Source: Lentilactobacillus kribbianus (GTDB lineage Bacteria; Bacillota; Bacilli; Lactobacillales; Lactobacillaceae). From it: a DNA stretch of 64,000 nt. This document shows, piece by piece, positions 1-9,366 of the stretch. Both the position numbers and the translations under genes were made by a program. The notes beneath the pieces were generated by a model. It had not been told where the DNA came from, did no database searches, and was given only the letters and a program-made list of their open reading frames with translations. Numbering within the stretch: position 1 is the stretch's first letter; each line of letters opens with the position of its first letter. The DNA lies in assembly GCF_013184075.1 (NCBI RefSeq), contig NZ_JABEQQ010000001.1, positions 1 to 64,000 on the forward strand, read 5' to 3'.

Positions 1-134
1 TGACTTCGCAAATGTTTTGGTCTTGATTTAAAATCAAGACGCCCAGCACATTTGTTTAATCGAAATTTTGTTCAGTTTTCAAAGGTCTACCTTATTGTCT
101 CAAACGCTTTGCAACGCCTTTTGACAACTATTTA
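1..134 (-). other. rRNA operon leader (16S gene lies off the left edge)
   Basis: Read on the minus strand, this stretch has the hallmarks of a lactobacillar pre-16S leader. A boxA-like antitermination element (core CTTTGAAAACTG, positions 73-90) is followed by a leader segment that ends at the window edge just short of the mature 16S gene. A perfect inverted repeat with 10-base arms (20-40) would form a hairpin in the transcript. No mature rRNA sequence is visible, so only the leader is claimed. The assignment rests on recalled similarity to Lactobacillus rRNA leaders. Confidence 0.7.
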
Positions 135-163
135 AATATATCACCTTTTGATCTGTTCGTCAA
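135..163 (-). promoter_or_regulatory. rRNA operon promoter
   Basis: On the minus strand a -35 box TTGACG (158-163) and a -10 box TATATT (135-140) are separated by exactly 17 bases. Transcription would run leftward through the boxA-bearing leader. Position and strength fit an rrn promoter. A second tandem promoter closer to the 16S gene is possible, but I could not define one. Confidence 0.65.
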
Positions 164-515
164 CTACTTTTTATTATTAATTTTACGAGCAATTGATGAA
201 GCGAAGTAACTTGATCATTTGGCGCATGTATTAATATACCAACTCAATATACATAGGTCAACCTTTTTTTAATATTTTTTCCTGGCTATACTCACAATAT
301 AGCTATCATCATTGATATTACAACATTTATTTGAGCTATTTTATATAACACTAACAACTAGCATTCATTCATATTTTAATAAATATAAAAGTCACTCATT
401 ACTATAGAACATTGATAAACATCTAAAAATAACCTAATTTTTTATAAAGCTACTACTAGTTGGTCTATTGTTAATGTATTATGGGGTTACTTATATAGAG
501 AAAGGAACTATTAAT
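164..515. other. AT-rich gene-free stretch
   Basis: About 350 bases of very AT-rich DNA lie between the divergent rRNA promoter and the dedA-type gene. No open frame with a ribosome binding site is visible. It presumably holds the promoter of the DedA gene, but no pair of boxes stands out. Bases upstream of 163 may act as an UP-like AT-rich element for the rRNA promoter, which is inference. Confidence 0.5.
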
Positions 516-1172
516 TTGGGAACTCTTATCGATTTTATTTTGCACATAGATCAACATCTAGTTAATATTGTAAACACATTTGGCAATTGGTCATACTTAA
601 TTTTATTCGCCATTATTTTTATAGAAACCGGCGCCGTTATCATGCCATTTCTTCCTGGCGATTCACTTTTGTTTGCAGCAGCAGCTTTATCTGCTAATCC
701 AACCTATCATCTAGATATTTGGATTTTCATTGCTATCTTCTTAATTGCTTCAATCGCCGGAGATTCATTAAACTTCTTCTTTGGTCATAAATTAGGAAAT
801 GTATTAACTACTAATAAGTTTTTTGGTAAATTCATTAAAGAAAGTGATTTGAACAAAGCCCGGGGCTTCTTTGATAAGTATGGGGCCATGGCTATCTTCT
901 TGGCCCGCTTTATGCCAATCATTAGAACCTTTGTCCCGTTCGTTGCAGCAACAAGTAATTTTTCATATTCTAAGTTTGTTCGTTATAATATTTCCGCTTG
1001 TATCACTTGGGTATTCATTTGCTGTGGCGCTGGTTACTTCTTCGGAAATATTCCATTTGTTAAAGAACACTTCTCACTGGTAATTATCGGCATCATCGTC
1101 ATTTCATTGATTCCAGCTGTAGTTGGCTTTATTAAAGGTAAGTTAACTCCGAGTGGCGAAAAAACTAAGTAA
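516..1172 (+). CDS. DedA family membrane protein
   Basis: Integral membrane protein of the DedA/SNARE-associated family, whose bacterial members act as lipid carrier flippases or support envelope homeostasis. About 218 residues if translation begins at TTG 516, which has the site AGAAAGGA nine bases upstream; the frame stays open upstream to a TTG at 468 that lacks such a site. The signature FLPGDSLL lies near residues 45-52, and the conserved ARFMPIIRTFVP segment is in the second half. Four to five hydrophobic segments are visible, and the C-terminus is short and basic. It stands alone next to a tRNA gene. Family assignment is firm; the exact substrate is unknown. Confidence 0.9.
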   Translation: MGTLIDFILHIDQHLVNIVNTFGNWSYLILFAIIFIETGAVIMPFLPGDSLLFAAAALSANPTYHLDIWIFIAIFLIASIAGDSLNFFFGHKLGNVLTTNKFFGKFIKESDLNKARGFFDKYGAMAIFLARFMPIIRTFVPFVAATSNFSYSKFVRYNISACITWVFICCGAGYFFGNIPFVKEHFSLVIIGIIVISLIPAVVGFIKGKLTPSGEKTK

Positions 1173-1176
1173 TTAT

Positions 1177-1204
1177 TTTACAATTACCATTTTATTGGTA
1201 TAAT
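1177..1204 (+). promoter_or_regulatory. Promoter of tRNA-Ser
   Basis: A -35 box TTTACA (1177-1182) and a consensus -10 box TATAAT (1199-1204) are separated by 16 bases. The expected start point is about ten bases before the first base of the tRNA. The promoter begins immediately after the dedA stop codon. Confidence 0.8.
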
Positions 1205-1220
1205 GAGAAAGGATTAAATT

Positions 1221-1308
1221 GGAGAGTTGGCAGAGTGGTAATGCACCGGACTCGAAATCCGGCGAACCGGTTAGTTCCGGCGCGCAGGTTCAAATCCTGT
1301 ACTCTCCT
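1221..1308 (+). tRNA. tRNA-Ser (anticodon CGA)
   Basis: A class II tRNA with acceptor stem GGAGAGT (1221-1227) paired to ACTCTCC (1301-1307). The anticodon arm CCGGA-CTCGAAA-TCCGG puts the anticodon CGA at 1253-1255, and it reads UCG serine codons. A long variable arm follows, then a T arm with the TTCAAAT loop. The 3' CCA is not encoded. The base in the discriminator position (1308) is T rather than the G usual for bacterial serine tRNAs. Promoter and terminator flank it, so it is a single-gene unit. Confidence 0.93.
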
Positions 1309-1333
1309 TACTTTCTCAAATAAGAAACATTTC

Positions 1334-1379
1334 AAAATAACCTCAATCCTGTTATATCAAGGGTTGAGGTTATTTTTTT
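1334..1379 (+). terminator. Terminator after tRNA-Ser
   Basis: Inverted repeat AATAACCTCAA / TTGAGGTTATT followed by a run of seven T. It lies about 30 bases beyond the tRNA and ends that transcript. Confidence 0.85.
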
Positions 1380-1420
1380 GTTTGCAGAAAGAATAAGGAC
1401 ACAAAAAGTACTTGCACATT

Positions 1421-1460
1421 AAAAATAAAAGCCCTCAACCATTTTCGGCTGAGAGCTTTT
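1421..1460 (-). terminator. Terminator after apt
   Basis: On the minus strand a 14-base stem beginning AAAAGCTCTCAGCC, with two G-T pairs and a six-base loop, is followed by a T-rich tail. It lies just past the apt stop codon and ends the recJ-apt transcript. Confidence 0.8.
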
Positions 1461-1464
1461 TATA

Positions 1465-1983
1465 TTAATAATTAAGTAAACTCAAAACATCATAGTCCTT
1501 AAGCTTATCGCGACCATGTAACTCATCTAATTCCACAATAAAGGCACAGCCAACAACAACGCCGCCCAATTGTTCCACTAGTTTAATAGTAGCTTCAATA
1601 GTACCACCCGTTGCCAACAAATCATCAGTAACTAATACTCTTTGACCAGGTTTAACCGCATTTTTACGTAAAGATAATGATGACTGACCGTATTCCAAAT
1701 CATAGGTTACAGTTTCAGTCTCACCTGGTAACTTACCTTCTTTACGGGCTGGAGAAAAGCCAGTACCTAATTCATAGGCCACTGGACATCCAACGATAAA
1801 TCCCCGGGCTTCGGGTCCAACAACCATATCAACATCCCGTTGTCGAGCAAATTCAGCAATTTCATTAGTTGCCTGGGCATATGCTTCTCCGTCCTCTAAT
1901 AATGGTGAGATATCACGAAATAATACTCCTGGTTCTGGATAATCATCATAAGTAGCAATATATTTGGACAAGTCTAATGACAT
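1465..1983 (-). CDS. apt: Adenine phosphoribosyltransferase
   Basis: Converts adenine and PRPP to AMP in the cytosol (purine salvage). 172 residues from the ATG at 1983, which follows GAAAGGAAG at good distance; the frame runs 16 codons further upstream into the recJ end, but that part has no signal. The type I PRPP loop [13 protein letters not shown] is visible near residues 116-128, and the N-terminal [15 protein letters not shown] block is typical of Apt. It starts 16 bases after the recJ stop, the recJ-apt order known in many Firmicutes, so the two are likely co-transcribed. Confidence 0.97.
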   Translation of the reverse strand: MSLDLSKYIATYDDYPEPGVLFRDISPLLEDGEAYAQATNEIAEFARQRDVDMVVGPEARGFIVGCPVAYELGTGFSPARKEGKLPGETETVTYDLEYGQSSLSLRKNAVKPGQRVLVTDDLLATGGTIEATIKLVEQLGGVVVGCAFIVELDELHGRDKLKDYDVLSLLNY

Positions 1984-1999
1984 ATTTATCTTCCTTTCA

Positions 2000-4315
2000 T
2001 CAATTGGCAATATTATTACTAATAAAGTCAATTAATTCCTTTGTGTCAGTATTTAATAACTCATTTTCCGTTTCAATTTGATGTAAACGCAGTTGATAAC
2101 TGGGCGCCGACTCTAATTGTTGTTTTTGATAGCTTGGATTAACATTAACTATTTTATCATTTATAGTAATAAAGTTCAGTTCCCAAAATACTTGAATGAT
2201 AAAAATTAATATGTTTTCTGAAATTTGTAACTGTTTGGCCAAAACGACTAAATCAGTCGTTAAGTTAATGTTTTGATGAGTTTTAATGAACTTAAACAGT
2301 GTAGCATACTGATTTCTATCTGGCATCCCTATCTTTGAAACTAATGTTTTTTTATAAAGATAAAAAGTTATTTGTTCGGGTTTATGATTATTTAAAACCA
2401 TAGTTAAATCAGCAATAGTATCAGGACAATCTACCAAATATATCTGCGTATCATCCATTTCATGATCAAATTGATCAAACATAACGGCCGTAGAATGAGT
2501 ATTAACATATGGCAGTAACTGCTTTTTAATCTTTTCATGGAAAAACACATAGGTACCGTTGGCCTGAAACATTTGTTGATGTAAACCACTTGTACGCAAA
2601 TCAATCACAGGTGACTTAGTTTGCATAATATCTGTAATCATCAACTGCAGATTAGTTTTACCACGCCACGTATTAGTCCCTAATTGTCCTACTACTCTAG
2701 TTTGAAGCTTGCTATCTGTTAATTCACTAATAATATTACCTGTACCAAAATCGAGAGCACTGATAGTGCGATGTTGCCCTTTTAAATTAAATTTTAAATG
2801 ATTTTTAGTCTTACCAATTAATTGCACGTCACTCATACCTTGGTAAATGATTTCTAAGTATGGTTTGGGATTATCTTCACCAAACGGCGCTAATCGTTGC
2901 AAATCATTGTAAAATTCAACAGTTAATTCATCAACGCTAACTTGAGCCGCAATTTGCAATTGGGGTTTAAGCAATAAATTAACCTGTTGTTCTTTTATTG
3001 CTTGATCCAGTTGTTGTTGCAAATGTTCAATTTGATCTACCTTAACAGACAATCCAACAGCAGAATGGTGTCCCCCAAAAGCAACCAAGTCATCACGAAT
3101 TGGATCGATACCTTTAAATAAATCAAACTGTTCAATACTACGACCAGAACCCTTTGCAACGGCTTCGCCACTAGCATAACTCAAAACAACTACTGGTCGT
3201 TGATACCGTTCAACTAATCGACTGGCAGCAATACCTAACACCCCAGGATGCCAATCTTGTCCTACCACTACTAATACCTTATGGTTAGCGAACTGTTCGT
3301 TAGTGTTCACCGTTTCAATGGCTTGTTGAGTAACCTGATCAACTAATTCTTTACGTTGATCATTGGCGGCCTCCGTACTTTTAGCCAGTTGTTTAGCTTG
3401 ATCTTCATCTAAAGTAGTTAATAATTCCACTCCAGGAGTAGCTTCATCCATCCTACCTAGTGAGTTTAGGCGAGGTGCAATCGTAAAACCAATATCTTCT
3501 TCATCTAAATTATCAATGTTGAGCTTAGCTTGTTTAAATAAAGCTAATAATCCTGGTCGTATCGTCTGGCGCAAGTATTGAATTCCCGCCTTAACGATGG
3601 CTCGATTTTCGCCAGTTAAGGACACAATATCAGCAACTGTTCCAATTGCCGCTAATTCAATTAGTTCCGCTGGAAACTCTTCAGTTAAAGCCCATACTAA
3701 TTTAAAGGCTACCCCGGCCCCTGACAAGTAAGGGAAATGATAGCTATCACCAATTCTTGGATGAACTAACGCATAAGCCTCTGGTAACACCTCTGGCATT
3801 TCATGGTGATCCGTAACTATTACATCCACTCCTTGCGATTGAGCTAACTCAATCGATGAGTTACCGGCAATACCATTATCTACCGTAACAATTAACTTAG
3901 TACCTGCATCAATTAACTTCTGAAACGCTGCCTCATTGGGGCCATAACCTTCAGTAAAACGGTTGGGAATATAATAATTAACATTAGCCCCAATTGCACT
4001 TAGAGTTTCATAAACTATGGTTGTACTAGTGATACCATCCGCATCATAATCGCCATAGACTGTAATCAGTTCTTCTTGCATTACAGCGGTTTGAATACGT
4101 TCCACTGCCTTATCCATATCGTGCATCAACGTTGGATCGTTAAAGGCAGTCTCATCCGGATTTAAAAAAGCTTGAATATCTTCGTCATTATCGTAGCCGC
4201 GTTTAATTAAAATCTCAGCAACTAATGGACTGATATTAAATTGTTGTGAAATGGTTACGGCCTGCTCAGAGTATTTCTTTATCCCTGATTGCCAATCGTA
4301 ACTTGAATTTATCAT
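2000..4315 (-). CDS. recJ: Single-stranded-DNA-specific exonuclease RecJ
   Basis: 5'-3' single-strand DNA exonuclease of recombination and repair (RecF pathway, mismatch and base excision repair). 771 residues from ATG 4315, preceded by GAAGGGGCG; an in-frame TTG at 4342 has no clear site. DHH phosphoesterase motifs are present: YGDYDADG, then VTDHH in the first third, and [10 protein letters not shown] of the DHHA1 domain in the middle. The C-terminal third is the extended domain seen in Firmicutes RecJ. Its length matches lactobacillar homologues, and it heads the recJ-apt pair. Confidence 0.97.
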   Translation of the reverse strand: MINSSYDWQSGIKKYSEQAVTISQQFNISPLVAEILIKRGYDNDEDIQAFLNPDETAFNDPTLMHDMDKAVERIQTAVMQEELITVYGDYDADGITSTTIVYETLSAIGANVNYYIPNRFTEGYGPNEAAFQKLIDAGTKLIVTVDNGIAGNSSIELAQSQGVDVIVTDHHEMPEVLPEAYALVHPRIGDSYHFPYLSGAGVAFKLVWALTEEFPAELIELAAIGTVADIVSLTGENRAIVKAGIQYLRQTIRPGLLALFKQAKLNIDNLDEEDIGFTIAPRLNSLGRMDEATPGVELLTTLDEDQAKQLAKSTEAANDQRKELVDQVTQQAIETVNTNEQFANHKVLVVVGQDWHPGVLGIAASRLVERYQRPVVVLSYASGEAVAKGSGRSIEQFDLFKGIDPIRDDLVAFGGHHSAVGLSVKVDQIEHLQQQLDQAIKEQQVNLLLKPQLQIAAQVSVDELTVEFYNDLQRLAPFGEDNPKPYLEIIYQGMSDVQLIGKTKNHLKFNLKGQHRTISALDFGTGNIISELTDSKLQTRVVGQLGTNTWRGKTNLQLMITDIMQTKSPVIDLRTSGLHQQMFQANGTYVFFHEKIKKQLLPYVNTHSTAVMFDQFDHEMDDTQIYLVDCPDTIADLTMVLNNHKPEQITFYLYKKTLVSKIGMPDRNQYATLFKFIKTHQNINLTTDLVVLAKQLQISENILIFIIQVFWELNFITINDKIVNVNPSYQKQQLESAPSYQLRLHQIETENELLNTDTKELIDFISNNIAN

Positions 4316-4388
4316 AGTTCGCCCCTTCGTTTCCCGGCTCAACTGTTGAATCCATTTTTTTAATTTTAAAAATCATGATTTAACGACA

Positions 4389-5324
4389 TCATTTTTTAAA
4401 AGGAATATCGATAACATCAAAATCCTTTACTACTTTAGTATTAGCAAATACTTGTTTAGCTTGTTTTTCTAACTCGTAAGCCAACTTACCAGTGTAACGC
4501 GCTGAAATATGATTTAACAATAATAGTCCTACCTGAGCTTGATCAGCAATTTCAGCAGCTTGAATATTAGTACTATGATAATAATTACGAGCCAGTTTGT
4601 TTTCCCCCTTAGCGAAGGTACTTTCATGAACTAAAACATCGGCTCCTTTAGCTAAAGTTAAGGCGTTAGCCGTTCTACGAGAATCACCTAAAATAGTCAC
4701 AATGCGACCTTTTTGGGCGGTACCAATAAAGTCTTGACCATTAATAACACGACCATCATTTAAGGTTACAGTTTCACCTGCTTTAATTTTGCCGTAAACT
4801 GGTCCTGATGGAATCTTCATTTCTCGTAATTTATCAACTTGTAATTCACCAGGATGATCATGTTCGGTTACCCGGTAGCCAAAACTTGCAATACGATGTT
4901 CTAGAGGCATAACTTCCACTGAGAAGGTATTATCTTCAAAAATTTTGCCAGCAAATTTAGGCTCAAATTCATGAAACCGAATTTTATAAGCTAGTCTAGT
5001 TTCTGAAACCTTCAAGCTGACATTCACAAAGTCTCGAATACCTCTTGGTCCATAAATGTCTAACGGTTCAGTTCCACCTTGAAACGAACGACTGCTTAAT
5101 AAACCCGGTAATCCAAAGATATGATCACCATGTAAGTGAGTAATAAAAATTTTTTCGATTTTTCTGGGCCGAATGGTAGAACTTAAAATTTGATGTTGTG
5201 TACCCTCGCCTACATCAAATAACCAAACGGAATTTCGTTCATCTAGCAAGCGTAATGCTAAACTAGAAACGTTCCGAAATTTACCAGGAGAACCAGCTCC
5301 AGTACCTAAAAATTCAATTTGCAT
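4389..5324 (-). CDS. rnz: Ribonuclease Z
   Basis: Zinc-dependent endonuclease that trims the 3' ends of tRNA precursors, important here because at least the tRNA-Ser gene lacks an encoded CCA. 311 residues, the normal length. The metallo-beta-lactamase motif HLHGDH is at residues 63-68, with the N-terminal [14 protein letters not shown] block and the downstream GDSR and HESTF motifs. ATG 5324 follows AGGAAACG. A consensus -10 box TATAAT (minus strand, 5344-5349) lies upstream without a good -35. It precedes recJ with a 73-base gap and may be co-transcribed with it. Confidence 0.96.
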   Translation of the reverse strand: MQIEFLGTGAGSPGKFRNVSSLALRLLDERNSVWLFDVGEGTQHQILSSTIRPRKIEKIFITHLHGDHIFGLPGLLSSRSFQGGTEPLDIYGPRGIRDFVNVSLKVSETRLAYKIRFHEFEPKFAGKIFEDNTFSVEVMPLEHRIASFGYRVTEHDHPGELQVDKLREMKIPSGPVYGKIKAGETVTLNDGRVINGQDFIGTAQKGRIVTILGDSRRTANALTLAKGADVLVHESTFAKGENKLARNYYHSTNIQAAEIADQAQVGLLLLNHISARYTGKLAYELEKQAKQVFANTKVVKDFDVIDIPFKK

Positions 5325-5389
5325 ATTGCATCGTTTCCTAACTATTATATTTATCGTTCTAAAAAGACACTTATTAATTGTAGCATATT

Positions 5390-5404
5390 TGATAACAATT
5401 ATCA
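5390..5404. promoter_or_regulatory. Palindrome between rnz and the divergent small gene
   Basis: A perfect dyad, TGATAA-CAA-TTATCA, sits directly before the ribosome binding site of the + strand gene at 5418 and upstream of the rnz -10 box. Size and place suit an operator for a small dimeric regulator or a short transcript hairpin. No known operator is recognised, so the role is inference. Confidence 0.35.
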
Positions 5405-5417
5405 GAAAGGAGTCACT

Positions 5418-5708
5418 ATGAACATCGGTCAGTTTCGTGAGGCGACCATTGACTTATCCCCTAATTTATTGCTCTTATTACCTCAAAAAAATTACTTTAT
5501 TCCCATCACCAATTTGAGGTTCAGTGAGAATAATTTAACTATGTTCAAAAGTGCCACCGCCAATCGTTCTCTATCATTACAACAATTTTTTAAACTTACT
5601 GAAAATCTGCCGCAAGTAACTAATCTTTTTATTCAACTAGATCAGTCGTCACCACCGCAACTAATGTTTGGTTTTCGCATGTTAGATCATGCCATTGTAC
5701 CATATTAA
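5418..5708 (+). CDS. Small protein of unknown function (96 aa)
   Basis: Not recognised. ATG 5418 is placed by the strong site GAAAGGAG seven bases upstream; the frame stays open for 33 codons before that, overlapping the start of rnz, and looks non-coding. The protein begins [16 protein letters not shown], has a hydrophobic run LLLLLP near residue 20, and no clear transmembrane helix, metal site or signal peptide. It is one of only a few + strand genes in this part, divergent from rnz and convergent with obgE, ending at a shared terminator. Its clear RBS and terminator support a real gene. Confidence 0.7.
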   Translation: MNIGQFREATIDLSPNLLLLLPQKNYFIPITNLRFSENNLTMFKSATANRSLSLQQFFKLTENLPQVTNLFIQLDQSSPPQLMFGFRMLDHAIVPY

Positions 5709-5740
5709 AAAAGCAGCTGAAATTTCAGCTGCCTTTTTAT
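5706..5740. terminator. Bidirectional terminator between the 96-aa gene and obgE
   Basis: A perfect 20-base palindrome with arms GCAGCTGAAA / TTTCAGCTGC (5713-5732) is flanked by A-rich and T-rich runs on both sides. It can end both convergent transcripts, and it overlaps the obgE stop region. Confidence 0.85.
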
Positions 5741-7044
5741 TATTCCACATAAGTAAATGAGAAATCTAAAATAGTTACTGTGTCGCCATCTTTAGCTCCG
5801 GCATCCCGTAAAGCTTGGTCGACGCCCATGCCTCGCATTTGTCGAGCAAAGCGTAACATGCTTTGGTCATGAGTGGTATCCGTCATCTTGAAGAGTTTTT
5901 CAATTTGATTACCAGATAATACCCAACTTTGCCATTCTTCATCATAAGAAACAGTGAATGGTGCTTCTGTAGTATCGTCGAATTTATATTCTTGTTTACT
6001 ATCTGAAACATTAGTATTTTCTAGTTCATTTCGTTTAGCTTCTGCCAATTTATTAGCAGTTTCATTAACTAGTTGATTTAAATTATCGTGAGTAACTGCA
6101 GATACAGCAATCACTTCTGGCGCATGATCCCCTAATTCTTTAGCCAAGTCCAACTTAAATTGTTCCAAGTTAGCAGCTGAATTAGGTAGATCCATTTTAG
6201 TAGCAACCACAATTTGTGGACGATTTAATAGCTCTGGATCATACTTTTTCAATTCATTATTAATAGTAACAAAATCATCATAAGGAACTCGGCCTTCTTC
6301 ACCAGAAACATCCACAATATGAAGAATTACCCGTGTCCGTTCAACGTGTCTCAAGAATTGAATTCCTAATCCAACACCTTCAGACGCACCTTCAATCAAT
6401 CCAGGTAAATCGGCCATTACAAAATCACGACCGTCATCCAAACGAACCATACCTAAGTTAGGAACCAAAGTAGTAAAGTGATAACCAGCTACTTTGGGTT
6501 TAGCACTAGTTAAGGTTGCCAACAATGTTGACTTTCCAGCTGATGGAAAGCCAACTAATCCGACGTCTGCTAAAACTTTCAATTCCAATTGCAAGGCGAA
6601 TTCTTCACCAGGTTCGCCGTTTTCAGCGATTTCCGGAGCTGGATTAGTAGGGCTGGCAAAATGAATATTACCACGTCCACCGCGACCACCTTTAGCAACG
6701 ACGTATTCTTCATCAGCATCCACCAAATCAGCCATAATTTCTCCGGTTTCACTATTATAAATAGTGGTTCCTTCAGGAACTGGAATAATCAAATCTTCAG
6801 CACTTCGGCCGGTCATTTGCTTACTTCCTCCATTACCACCATTGTCTGCCTTAAATTTACGATGGTAACGAAAATCCATTAAAGTATTCATCCCAGAATC
6901 TACTTTAAAAACAACGTTGGCACCACGACCACCATCCCCACCGGCTGGACCACCATTGGGAACGTACTTTTCACGTCTAAAGGCCACCATTCCGTTACCA
7001 CCAGTACCAGCTTTGACATTAATTTTAACTTGATCTACAAACAT
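5740..7044 (-). CDS. obgE: GTPase ObgE/CgtA
   Basis: Essential ribosome-associated GTPase acting in 50S subunit assembly and the stringent response. 434 residues. The glycine-rich Obg fold occupies about residues 1-158; the G domain follows with GFPSAGKS (165-172), [13 protein letters not shown] and SAV. The C-terminal OCT domain found in Firmicutes covers roughly the last 80 residues. The start is ATG 7044 with a modest GGTGA site. A well-formed promoter lies 50 bases upstream, so it can be expressed apart from uvrC. Confidence 0.97.
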   Translation of the reverse strand: MFVDQVKINVKAGTGGNGMVAFRREKYVPNGGPAGGDGGRGANVVFKVDSGMNTLMDFRYHRKFKADNGGNGGSKQMTGRSAEDLIIPVPEGTTIYNSETGEIMADLVDADEEYVVAKGGRGGRGNIHFASPTNPAPEIAENGEPGEEFALQLELKVLADVGLVGFPSAGKSTLLATLTSAKPKVAGYHFTTLVPNLGMVRLDDGRDFVMADLPGLIEGASEGVGLGIQFLRHVERTRVILHIVDVSGEEGRVPYDDFVTINNELKKYDPELLNRPQIVVATKMDLPNSAANLEQFKLDLAKELGDHAPEVIAVSAVTHDNLNQLVNETANKLAEAKRNELENTNVSDSKQEYKFDDTTEAPFTVSYDEEWQSWVLSGNQIEKLFKMTDTTHDQSMLRFARQMRGMGVDQALRDAGAKDGDTVTILDFSFTYVE

Positions 7045-7092
7045 ATTATTATCACCATTTCAATTCTTTATTATTGACTATCATCTTAGTGC

Positions 7093-7121
7093 AGTATAAC
7101 GGGGATTTTAACTGGGGTCAA
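7093..7121 (-). promoter_or_regulatory. Promoter of obgE
   Basis: On the minus strand a -35 box TTGACC (7116-7121) and a -10 box TATACT (7093-7098) are separated by 17 bases. Each differs from consensus by one base. It lies in the short gap after uvrC. Confidence 0.8.
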
Positions 7122-7129
7122 AATAATTT

Positions 7130-8965
7130 CTAACTTTGAGTCCCATTACGCTTTGATTTGGTTCTATCTTTCTTCTCTGCTTCTATTTTACTCAACGACA
7201 ACTTAATAGTTTGCGCCACTGTTTTAGAAACCCCCAATGCCTGTAATTCATCAATGGAAGCTTGACTAATTTTAGTAATTGAACCAAATTTGCGCAGTAA
7301 CTTATTTCTAGTTTTAGGACCAACGCCCTTAATATCATCTAACCGGGAGCTTAATGAATTTTTAGCATGGACTTGCCGATGAAATGTAATTGCAAATCGA
7401 TGTACTTCATCTTGAATTCGCTGTAATAAATAAAATCCCTGACTTTTAGGATCTAGGTACAAGTGTTCATCACTATCCCCAAACATTAAATCGGCCGTTT
7501 GGTGATGATCATTTTTAACCATACCGGCAACTGGAATATCCAATCCTAATTCATTTTCCAATACGTCCTTGGCCGCATCCATCTGAATAAAACCACCGTC
7601 CATTAAAATCAGGTCCGGTAATTCAGCATGTTCTTTTAATAATCGGGTATACCGGCGACGAATGACTTCTTTTGTACTAGCAACTTCATCAGCATGATCC
7701 ACTGTCTTTAATTTGTATTTACGATATAAATTTTTATTAGGTTGACCATCCACAAAAACTACCATTGCCGATACCAAATCGGCCCCTTGGATGTGGGAAT
7801 GGTCAAAAGCCTCAATTTTATTCCCTGGTGCTATTCCCATAGCATCAGTTAGTTCTTTCATTGCTCCGGTAGTTTTACGTTCATCTAGTTCCAACAGTCT
7901 GAACTTTTCTTCCAATACTAATTGTGCGTTTTTGCCAGCCATATTTAATAAATCCCGTTTAGTTCCACGCACCGGCGTTCTTACCGGTGTATTATCAGCT
8001 AACTGACTAATCAAATCGGTGGGTAACGACTTAGGAACTAAAATTTCTTTAGGTAAAATTTGATTTTTTTGTTGATAAAATTGGGCAATAAAACTTACCA
8101 TTTCTTCTTCAGCATCATTAATAATGGGAAAAAGTCGTTTTTCTCGCTTAATTAATCGAGATTGCCGGATAAAAAAGATCTGAATGGATAACCAACCTTT
8201 ATCAAGGTAATAATTAAAAATATCACGTGGTGTATTATCATTAGAAATAATTTTCTGTTTTTCTACCGTCATTTCAATGTACTTAATTTGATCGCGAATT
8301 TCGGCAGCTCGCTCATATTCCATCTGATCAGCCGCTTCATTCATTCGCTTGGTTAACATTTTTTTAGCAGCGGCAACGTTCCCATTTAAAAACGACTTAA
8401 TATGGCGAATCTGTTTTTCGTACTCACTAGCAGGTACCTCTTTGAAACAAGCCCCCAAACACTGACCCATATGATAATAAAGACACGGGCGTCCCTGATA
8501 TCCATTACAACGTCTAAGCGGATATACTTTTTGCAAAAAATTCACCGTTTCATCAGCAGCATAAACATTAGGGTATGGTCCAAAATAATAAGCACCATCT
8601 TTAGAAATCGTATTCACAATTTTAATTCGGGGATCTCGCTCTTTAGTAATTTTAATATAAGGATAACCACCATTACCCTGCTTTAACCGAATATTAAAAT
8701 AAGGGCGATGTTTTTGAATCATCGTAATTTCAAGCAAGAAAGCTTCTTTATCGGTTGAAGTGATAATAGTTTCAAAATCAGCAATCGTTGAAACTAATTT
8801 AGCAGTTTTACCTTCATGACTACTCTTAAAATAAGAGCGCACTCGATTTTTTAAATTTTTGGCCTTACCAACATAAATAATTTTACCATTGATATCTTTC
8901 ATCAAGTAAATACCTGGTAAATCTGGTAATAAGCTTAACTTATGTTCAATATATTCTGATGCCAT
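7130..8965 (-). CDS. uvrC: Excinuclease ABC subunit C
   Basis: Makes the dual incision in nucleotide excision repair together with UvrA and UvrB. 611 residues, normal length. The GIY-YIG nuclease domain is at the N-terminus (GIYLM near residue 18, then IIYVGKAKNLKNRV). A UVR domain that contacts UvrB lies near residue 205-240. The RNase H-like second nuclease domain follows, and a helix-hairpin-helix pair with IKGVGPKTRNKLL is near the C-terminus. ATG 8965 follows GGGGGAA. It has its own promoter and no obvious terminator before obgE. Confidence 0.97.
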   Translation of the reverse strand: MASEYIEHKLSLLPDLPGIYLMKDINGKIIYVGKAKNLKNRVRSYFKSSHEGKTAKLVSTIADFETIITSTDKEAFLLEITMIQKHRPYFNIRLKQGNGGYPYIKITKERDPRIKIVNTISKDGAYYFGPYPNVYAADETVNFLQKVYPLRRCNGYQGRPCLYYHMGQCLGACFKEVPASEYEKQIRHIKSFLNGNVAAAKKMLTKRMNEAADQMEYERAAEIRDQIKYIEMTVEKQKIISNDNTPRDIFNYYLDKGWLSIQIFFIRQSRLIKREKRLFPIINDAEEEMVSFIAQFYQQKNQILPKEILVPKSLPTDLISQLADNTPVRTPVRGTKRDLLNMAGKNAQLVLEEKFRLLELDERKTTGAMKELTDAMGIAPGNKIEAFDHSHIQGADLVSAMVVFVDGQPNKNLYRKYKLKTVDHADEVASTKEVIRRRYTRLLKEHAELPDLILMDGGFIQMDAAKDVLENELGLDIPVAGMVKNDHHQTADLMFGDSDEHLYLDPKSQGFYLLQRIQDEVHRFAITFHRQVHAKNSLSSRLDDIKGVGPKTRNKLLRKFGSITKISQASIDELQALGVSKTVAQTIKLSLSKIEAEKKDRTKSKRNGTQS

Positions 8966-9000
8966 CTTTTTCCCCCACTCGTTTGAAAAATGCTGCTATG

Positions 9001-9029
9001 ATTATATACCGAATATGCGTTCGTTTCAA
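9001..9029 (-). promoter_or_regulatory. Promoter of uvrC
   Basis: On the minus strand a -35 box TTGAAA (9024-9029) and a consensus -10 box TATAAT (9001-9006) are separated by 17 bases, about 30 bases before the uvrC start codon. Confidence 0.8.
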
Positions 9030-9072
9030 TTTATTACTTCTAAACAACCCACTTCATAAAAAACACTAAGAA

Positions 9073-9101
9073 ATGACAATAAGTTGGTTTTTTGCTAATA
9101 T
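9073..9101 (+). promoter_or_regulatory. Promoter of the 56-aa basic protein gene
   Basis: A -35 box ATGACA (9073-9078) and a -10 box TAATAT (9096-9101), spaced by 17 bases, lie about 20 bases before the ribosome binding site of the small + strand gene. Confidence 0.55.
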
Positions 9102-9133
9102 TAACGTGAGAGCTTAATAAGGAGATGAAAAAC

Positions 9134-9304
9134 GTGGGCCTAACTGTTAAACGTAAAGACGATTTAAGCGCATCTTTCGGTAAATTTGCCGAAATGGATC
9201 CAATTGATAACCAACGAGATAAGTTTTTAAAACGTGACGACAAAAACAACAAGAAGAAGCCAGATAAAAAGAAAAAACATTCTTTTTTTGGCCGTAAAAA
9301 ATAA
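9134..9304 (+). CDS. Small lysine-rich protein (56 aa)
   Basis: Too short for ordinary ORF cut-offs, but well supported: AAGGAG (9119-9124), nine bases, then GTG 9134. An in-frame ATG at 9125 abuts the site and is unlikely. The protein begins MGLTVKRKDDLSASFGKFAE and turns very basic in the second half, with runs of lysine and the ending FFGRKK. It reminds me of the short SPJ_0845-type proteins of lactobacilli and streptococci, but that is recall only. The function is unknown; the basic tail could bind nucleic acid or ribosomes. Promoter and terminator make it a single-gene unit divergent from uvrC. Confidence 0.75.
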   Translation: MGLTVKRKDDLSASFGKFAEMDPIDNQRDKFLKRDDKNNKKKPDKKKKHSFFGRKK

Positions 9305-9313
9305 ATTTCCAAT

Positions 9314-9360
9314 AAAAAAGAGGTTGATGCAAAACATTGTTTTGTTTCAACCTCTTTTTA
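9314..9360. terminator. Bidirectional terminator
   Basis: Inverted repeat AAAAAAGAGGTTGA / TCAACCTCTTTTT with a second inner stem CAAAACA/TTTTG. It can end both the small + strand gene and the convergent engB-MazG transcript. Confidence 0.85.
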
Positions 9361-9366
9361 GCTAAT

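Noticed and set aside
871-1083. Second + strand frame inside the dedA gene
   Set aside because: It is an overlapping frame in a conserved membrane protein gene without its own start signal.
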